From CAIOSQ01 sp041178225 (GTDB lineage Bacteria > Pseudomonadota > Alphaproteobacteria > CACIAM-22H2), in contig JBEGVV010000209.1 of NCBI GenBank assembly GCA_041178225.1, positions 1-33,958 on the forward strand: a stretch of DNA of 33,958 nucleotides, read 5' to 3'. Shown in pieces: positions 31,067 to 33,958 of this stretch. Made by a program: the position numbers and the translations under genes. The notes below the pieces were generated by a model. The model worked only from the letters and a program-made list of their open reading frames with translations, was not told the origin of the DNA and ran no database searches. Position 1 is the first letter of the stretch. Each line of letters begins with the position of its first letter.

Positions 31067-33136
31067 ATGGCTTCCCAGAAGAGCGGCCCGGCCGCCGACG
31101 CGGCGCAGGGGCGGACCCTGCTCGTGTGCTCCTGCGAGGGCACGATGCCCGTCGACGCGGGCGCGATCGCGCGCGGCTGCGGCGCCACCCCGCGCCCGGC
31201 CGAGGCGCTGTGCCGCCGGCAGCTCGACATGTTCCGGCAGGCCTTGTCCGAAGGCGCGCAGCTGACCGTGGGCTGCACCCAGGAGCGGCCGCTCTTCGAG
31301 GAGGAGGCCGTGGCGCTCGGGCGCGAGGGCGCGGTCGCCTACGCGAACCTGCGCGAGGCGGCCGGCTGGTCGTCGGAGGCCGGGTCCGCCGGCCCGAAGA
31401 TGGCGGCGCTGCTCGCCGCCGCGGCCGTCGAGATGCCGCCCACGCGCGTCGTCTCGATGGCGAGCAAGGGCGTGACGCTGGTCTACGGGCGCGACGAGGT
31501 CGCGATCGAGGCGGCGCGGCGGCTCGCGGACCGGCTCGACATCACCGTCGTCCTGACGCGGCCCGGCGACGTCGTCCCCCCCGCGCGCACCGCCTTCCCC
31601 GTCCTGCGCGGCACGATCCGCCGCGCCAAAGGCCATCTCGGCGCATTCGAGCTCGGCATCGACGACTTCGCGCAGCCCCTGCCCTCGTCGCGCGCGAGGC
31701 TCGAGTTCGGCCCGGCGCGCGACGGCGCGACCTCCAGCTGCGACATCGTCCTCGACCTTTCCGGCGGCACGCCGCTCTTCCCCGCCGCCGAGCTGCGCGA
31801 CGGCTACCTGCGCGCGGATCCCGGCGACCAAGCGGCCGTGGAGCGCGCGCTGTTCGACGCGGCCAACCTCGTCGGCGAGTTCGACAAGCCGCGCTACGTC
31901 GACTTCGAGGCCTCGCTCTGCGCCCATTCGCGCTCGCGCATCACCGGCTGCACGCGCTGCCTCGACGCCTGCCCGACCGGCGCCATCACGCCTGCGGGCA
32001 ACCATGTCGCCATCGATCCCCATGTCTGCGCTGGCTGCGGCGCCTGCGCCGCCGTGTGCCCGACCGGCGCGGCGAGCTACGCGCTGCCCCCGGTCGACGC
32101 GCTGATGCGCCGGCTGCGCACGCTGCTCGTCGTCCATCGCGAGGCAGGTGGCGCGCCGCCGACGCTGCTGGTGCATGACGGCGACCATGGCGACGGGCTC
32201 GTCGACGCGCTCGCGCGGTTCGGCGACGGCCTGCCGGCCTCGGTCCTGCCGCTGCGCGTCAACGAGATCACCCAGGTCGGCCCCGAGTTCGTCGCCGCCG
32301 CCTTCGCCTGGGGCGCCGCGGGGCTGCGCTTCCTCTCCCGCGCGCGGCCGAAGCACGACGTCTCCGGCCTCGAGCGCGTCGTCGAGACGAGCGACAGGCT
32401 CCTCGCGGCGCTCGGCTACGGCGCGGGCGCGGTCGCGACGATCGCGACCGACGATCCCGACGCGCTCGGCGCCGCGCTGCGCCTCGGCGGCGCCGGCCGC
32501 GCGAGCGCGACGCCCTCGGGCTTCCTGCCGATGGGCGACAAGCGCGGCCTGCTGTCGCTGTCCTTCGCCGAGCTGCATCGCGCGGCGCCCGCGCCCGTGG
32601 ATCGCGTGCCGCTGCCGCAGGGCGCGCCCTTCGGCGCCGTCGTCGTCGACACCGCTGGCTGCACGCTCTGCCTCGCCTGCGTCGCCGCCTGCCCGACCTC
32701 GGCGCTGGGCGACAACCCGGACAAGCCGCAGCTCGGCTTCACCGAGAGCCTCTGCGTGCAGTGCGGCCTGTGCAAGGCGACCTGCCCGGAGAAGGTGATC
32801 TCGCTCGTGCCACAGGTCGACTTCGCGGCGTGGCGCGAGGGCCGTCGCGTGGTCAAGGAGGAGGAACCCGCCTGCTGCCCGTCCTGCGGCAAGCTCTTCG
32901 GCACGAAGAGCTCGCTCGAGCGCGTGCGATCCAGGCTCGCCGAGAAGCACTGGATGTTCCGCGGCGAGAACGCGAAGCGCCTCGACCTGCTGCTGCTCTG
33001 CGAGGATTGCCGCGTGACGCGGGTCGTCGAGGACGGCCTCGACCCCTACGCCGCGCGCCCGCGGCCGCGCGCGCGCACGACCGAGGACTACCTGCGCGAA
33101 CGCGAGCAGGGGAAGGACGACCTCGGCGACGCGTGA
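31067..33136 (+). CDS. Formate-dehydrogenase-associated multi-cluster 4Fe-4S ferredoxin
   Basis: This 689-residue soluble protein has several cysteine domains. Residues 19-75 contain CSCEGTMPVD and VGCTQERPLFEE, a CxC-type site of unknown ligand. Residues 295-335 carry two 4Fe-4S motifs (GCTRCLDACPTGAI, CAGCGACAAVCPTG). Residues 532-575 carry two more (GCTLCLACVAACPTSA, CVQCGLCKATCPEK). The C terminus has CCPSC (603-607) and a later CEDC, a probable zinc ribbon. It could pass electrons between formate dehydrogenase and a soluble acceptor or serve in cluster or cofactor assembly; neither is shown. A GGGAGAGG site precedes ATG 31067. It is divergent from the ligase-like gene, and this pairing is typical of formate dehydrogenase loci. 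Confidence 0.9.
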   Translation: MASQKSGPAADAAQGRTLLVCSCEGTMPVDAGAIARGCGATPRPAEALCRRQLDMFRQALSEGAQLTVGCTQERPLFEEEAVALGREGAVAYANLREAAGWSSEAGSAGPKMAALLAAAAVEMPPTRVVSMASKGVTLVYGRDEVAIEAARRLADRLDITVVLTRPGDVVPPARTAFPVLRGTIRRAKGHLGAFELGIDDFAQPLPSSRARLEFGPARDGATSSCDIVLDLSGGTPLFPAAELRDGYLRADPGDQAAVERALFDAANLVGEFDKPRYVDFEASLCAHSRSRITGCTRCLDACPTGAITPAGNHVAIDPHVCAGCGACAAVCPTGAASYALPPVDALMRRLRTLLVVHREAGGAPPTLLVHDGDHGDGLVDALARFGDGLPASVLPLRVNEITQVGPEFVAAAFAWGAAGLRFLSRARPKHDVSGLERVVETSDRLLAALGYGAGAVATIATDDPDALGAALRLGGAGRASATPSGFLPMGDKRGLLSLSFAELHRAAPAPVDRVPLPQGAPFGAVVVDTAGCTLCLACVAACPTSALGDNPDKPQLGFTESLCVQCGLCKATCPEKVISLVPQVDFAAWREGRRVVKEEEPACCPSCGKLFGTKSSLERVRSRLAEKHWMFRGENAKRLDLLLLCEDCRVTRVVEDGLDPYAARPRPRARTTEDYLREREQGKDDLGDA

Positions 33137-33199
33137 CGCCTTCGGGAATGGCGCCGGCCCCTCGCGCGTTGCCCTCGCGAGGGACAAGGAGGCCGACCC

Positions 33200-33613
33200 A
33201 TGGACATGCAGTCTTCGGCGCGCACCGCGGCGCTGCTCGCCACGCTCCTCGCCACCGAGCTGGCCGTGGCGCAATCGGGCGTCTTCGGCACCGGCGCGCA
33301 TTTCGGCTCGGGATGGCAGCTCGACCCGTCCGGCGGCCTGTGGGGCACCGGCACGAATTTCGGCTCCGGCTGGATGTCCGACGGCGCGGGTGGCCTGGTC
33401 GGCACCGGCCGCAACTTCGGCTCGGGATGGATGCCCGATGGCACCGGAGGCTTCGTGGGGACCGGCGCGAATTTCGGCTCGGGCTGGCAGTCCGACGGCC
33501 GCGGCGGCTTCGTCGGCACGGGCCGGAACTTCGGATCGGGCTGGCAGTCTGACGGCGCGGGCGGCCTCGTCGGGACGGGACGCAACTTCGGCTCCGGCTG
33601 GCAGATGCGCTGA
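33200..33613 (+). CDS. Secreted glycine-rich repeat protein, unknown
   Basis: This 137-residue protein has a signal peptide (RTAALLATLLATELAVA, probable cleavage after residue 24). The mature part is almost wholly five full 19-residue repeats plus a 13-residue partial sixth. The consensus is GTGxNFGSGWxxDGxGGxV, with the FGSGW core invariant. Such regular aromatic/glycine repeats could form stacked beta turns, as in surface or matrix proteins, but I do not recognise the family. AAGGAGG upstream gives a strong start. It is 63 bases after the ferredoxin gene; a palindrome (CCCTCGCGAGGG, 33172-33183) lies between them, so it may have its own control. Confidence 0.8.
   Translation: MDMQSSARTAALLATLLATELAVAQSGVFGTGAHFGSGWQLDPSGGLWGTGTNFGSGWMSDGAGGLVGTGRNFGSGWMPDGTGGFVGTGANFGSGWQSDGRGGFVGTGRNFGSGWQSDGAGGLVGTGRNFGSGWQMR
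33287..33610 (+). repeat. Six in-frame 57-base coding repeats
   Basis: Units start at 33287, 33344, 33401, 33458, 33515 and 33572 (the last is partial). Each encodes one 19-residue GTGxNFGSGW unit. The DNA copies differ mainly at synonymous positions, so the amino acid pattern appears selected rather than freshly duplicated. Confidence 0.9.
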
Positions 33614-33638
33614 CGCCCGGGCGGCGAAGCGCGCAGCC

Positions 33639-33673
33639 GAGGGGGCATGGGTCTCCTGCCCGGCGAGCGGTCG
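33639..33673. repeat. 35-bp direct repeat, left copy
   Basis: Identical to 33924-33958. The unit contains GGGGGCATGGGTCTCCTGCC. The two copies bracket the palindromic array; the right copy reaches the window edge, so the match may be longer. Confidence 0.85.
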
Positions 33674-33769
33674 GCGCGCGGCGATCGATGTCGCACCGCC
33701 AGGGCCCTCGCTCGACGCCCGGCCTCCGGCACCATTGCCCTCCCCGTCGCCGCGCTGCCGCGCGGCGCC

Positions 33770-33897
33770 ACCCCTCCCATCCGCGCTTCGCGCGGACAGG
33801 AGGGGAGTTGGAACTCCTCCCCCGTCCGCGCTTCGCGCCGACGGGAGGGGGCGTTGGAACTCCTCCCCCGTCCGCGCGGCAGCGCGGATGGGGGAGG
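33770..33897. repeat. REP-like array of three related hairpins
   Basis: There is no gene in the last 345 bases. Three palindromic units are visible: 33771-33805 (outer CCCCTCC/GGAGGGG, inner CCGCGC-ttc-GCGCGG), 33816-33851 (imperfect, similar sequence) and 33862-33897 (16-base arms, one mismatch, loop GGCA). A 25-base direct repeat (33807-33831 and 33853-33877, period 46) covers the spacer and left arm. This resembles bacterial REP or palindromic intergenic elements. Confidence 0.75.
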
Positions 33898-33923
33898 TGG
33901 CGCGCGCCGCAAGGCGCGCGACG

Positions 33924-33958
33924 GAGGGGGCATGGGTCTCCTGCCCGGCGAGCGGTCG
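33924..33958. repeat. 35-bp direct repeat, right copy (at window edge)
   Basis: Exact copy of 33639-33673, ending at the last base of the window. It suggests that the bracketed 250-base block with hairpins is part of a longer repeated structure continuing to the right. Confidence 0.85.

Noticed and set aside
31013..33301. Open frame of 762 codons on the minus strand, antisense to the ferredoxin gene
   Set aside because: Low-complexity Arg/Ala/Gly translation with no motif; the plus strand has ordered 4Fe-4S motifs and a ribosome site.
33287..33610. CRISPR-like repeat array
   Set aside because: The 57-base repeats are contiguous, in frame and encode a regular peptide pattern; there are no unique spacers and no cas genes.

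Overview
This is GC-rich (roughly 70% G+C) bacterial chromosomal DNA with densely packed genes, several GTG and TTG starts and strongly G/C-biased third codon positions. The gene families suggest an alphaproteobacterium, perhaps near Rhodospirillales or Acetobacterales: a split glutamate-synthase-like trio with a GlnT-type synthetase, and a formate dehydrogenase region with a TAT-target small protein, TorD, DUF3305, DUF3306, DUF6352 and DUF6505. The lineage is inferred; no rRNA is present. I see no phage genes, transposases or CRISPR arrays.

Left part (1-7348). A minus-strand operon runs from a PYROXD2-like FAD oxidoreductase through a GlxA-type AraC regulator to an NDP-forming acyl-CoA synthetase that leaves the window at base 1. 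An Fsr-like MFS exporter follows on the plus strand. Next come a PrxQ-like peroxiredoxin and a divergent MocR/PdxR regulator.

Nitrogen/C1 block (7492-11768). Three genes match the amidotransferase, GXGXG and FMN domains of glutamate synthase (MgsABC/GlxBCD type), followed by a glutamine-synthetase-like GlnT/GmaS. Together they could make gamma-glutamylmethylamide and N-methylglutamate. N-methylglutamate dehydrogenase is not in the window.

Middle (11719-21168). This part holds a prephenate-dehydratase-like protein, a prolyl oligopeptidase, a 2-hydroxyacid dehydrogenase, a TetR/exported intradiol dioxygenase pair, an FtrA regulator divergent from a rhodanese and a DUF1272 protein, a LysE exporter, tRNA-Ser(GGA), a DUF1194 protein and a small membrane protein. 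A strong terminator closes it.

Formate dehydrogenase region (21343-33136). The minus strand encodes an HTH-TorD fusion chaperone, a TAT-target small protein, and the catalytic, iron-sulfur and cytochrome b subunits of a periplasmic formate dehydrogenase. Upstream lie four uncharacterised genes (DUF3306, DUF3305, DUF6352, DUF6505) and a biotin/lipoate-ligase-like gene, mostly translationally coupled. A 689-residue multi-cluster ferredoxin is divergent from them. The HTH-TorD promoter carries a perfect inverted repeat between its -35 and -10 elements, which suggests that a regulator, possibly the fusion itself, controls the operon.

Right end (33200-33958). A secreted protein made of 19-residue glycine-rich repeats is followed by 345 bases of palindromic repeats bracketed by a 35-bp direct repeat.
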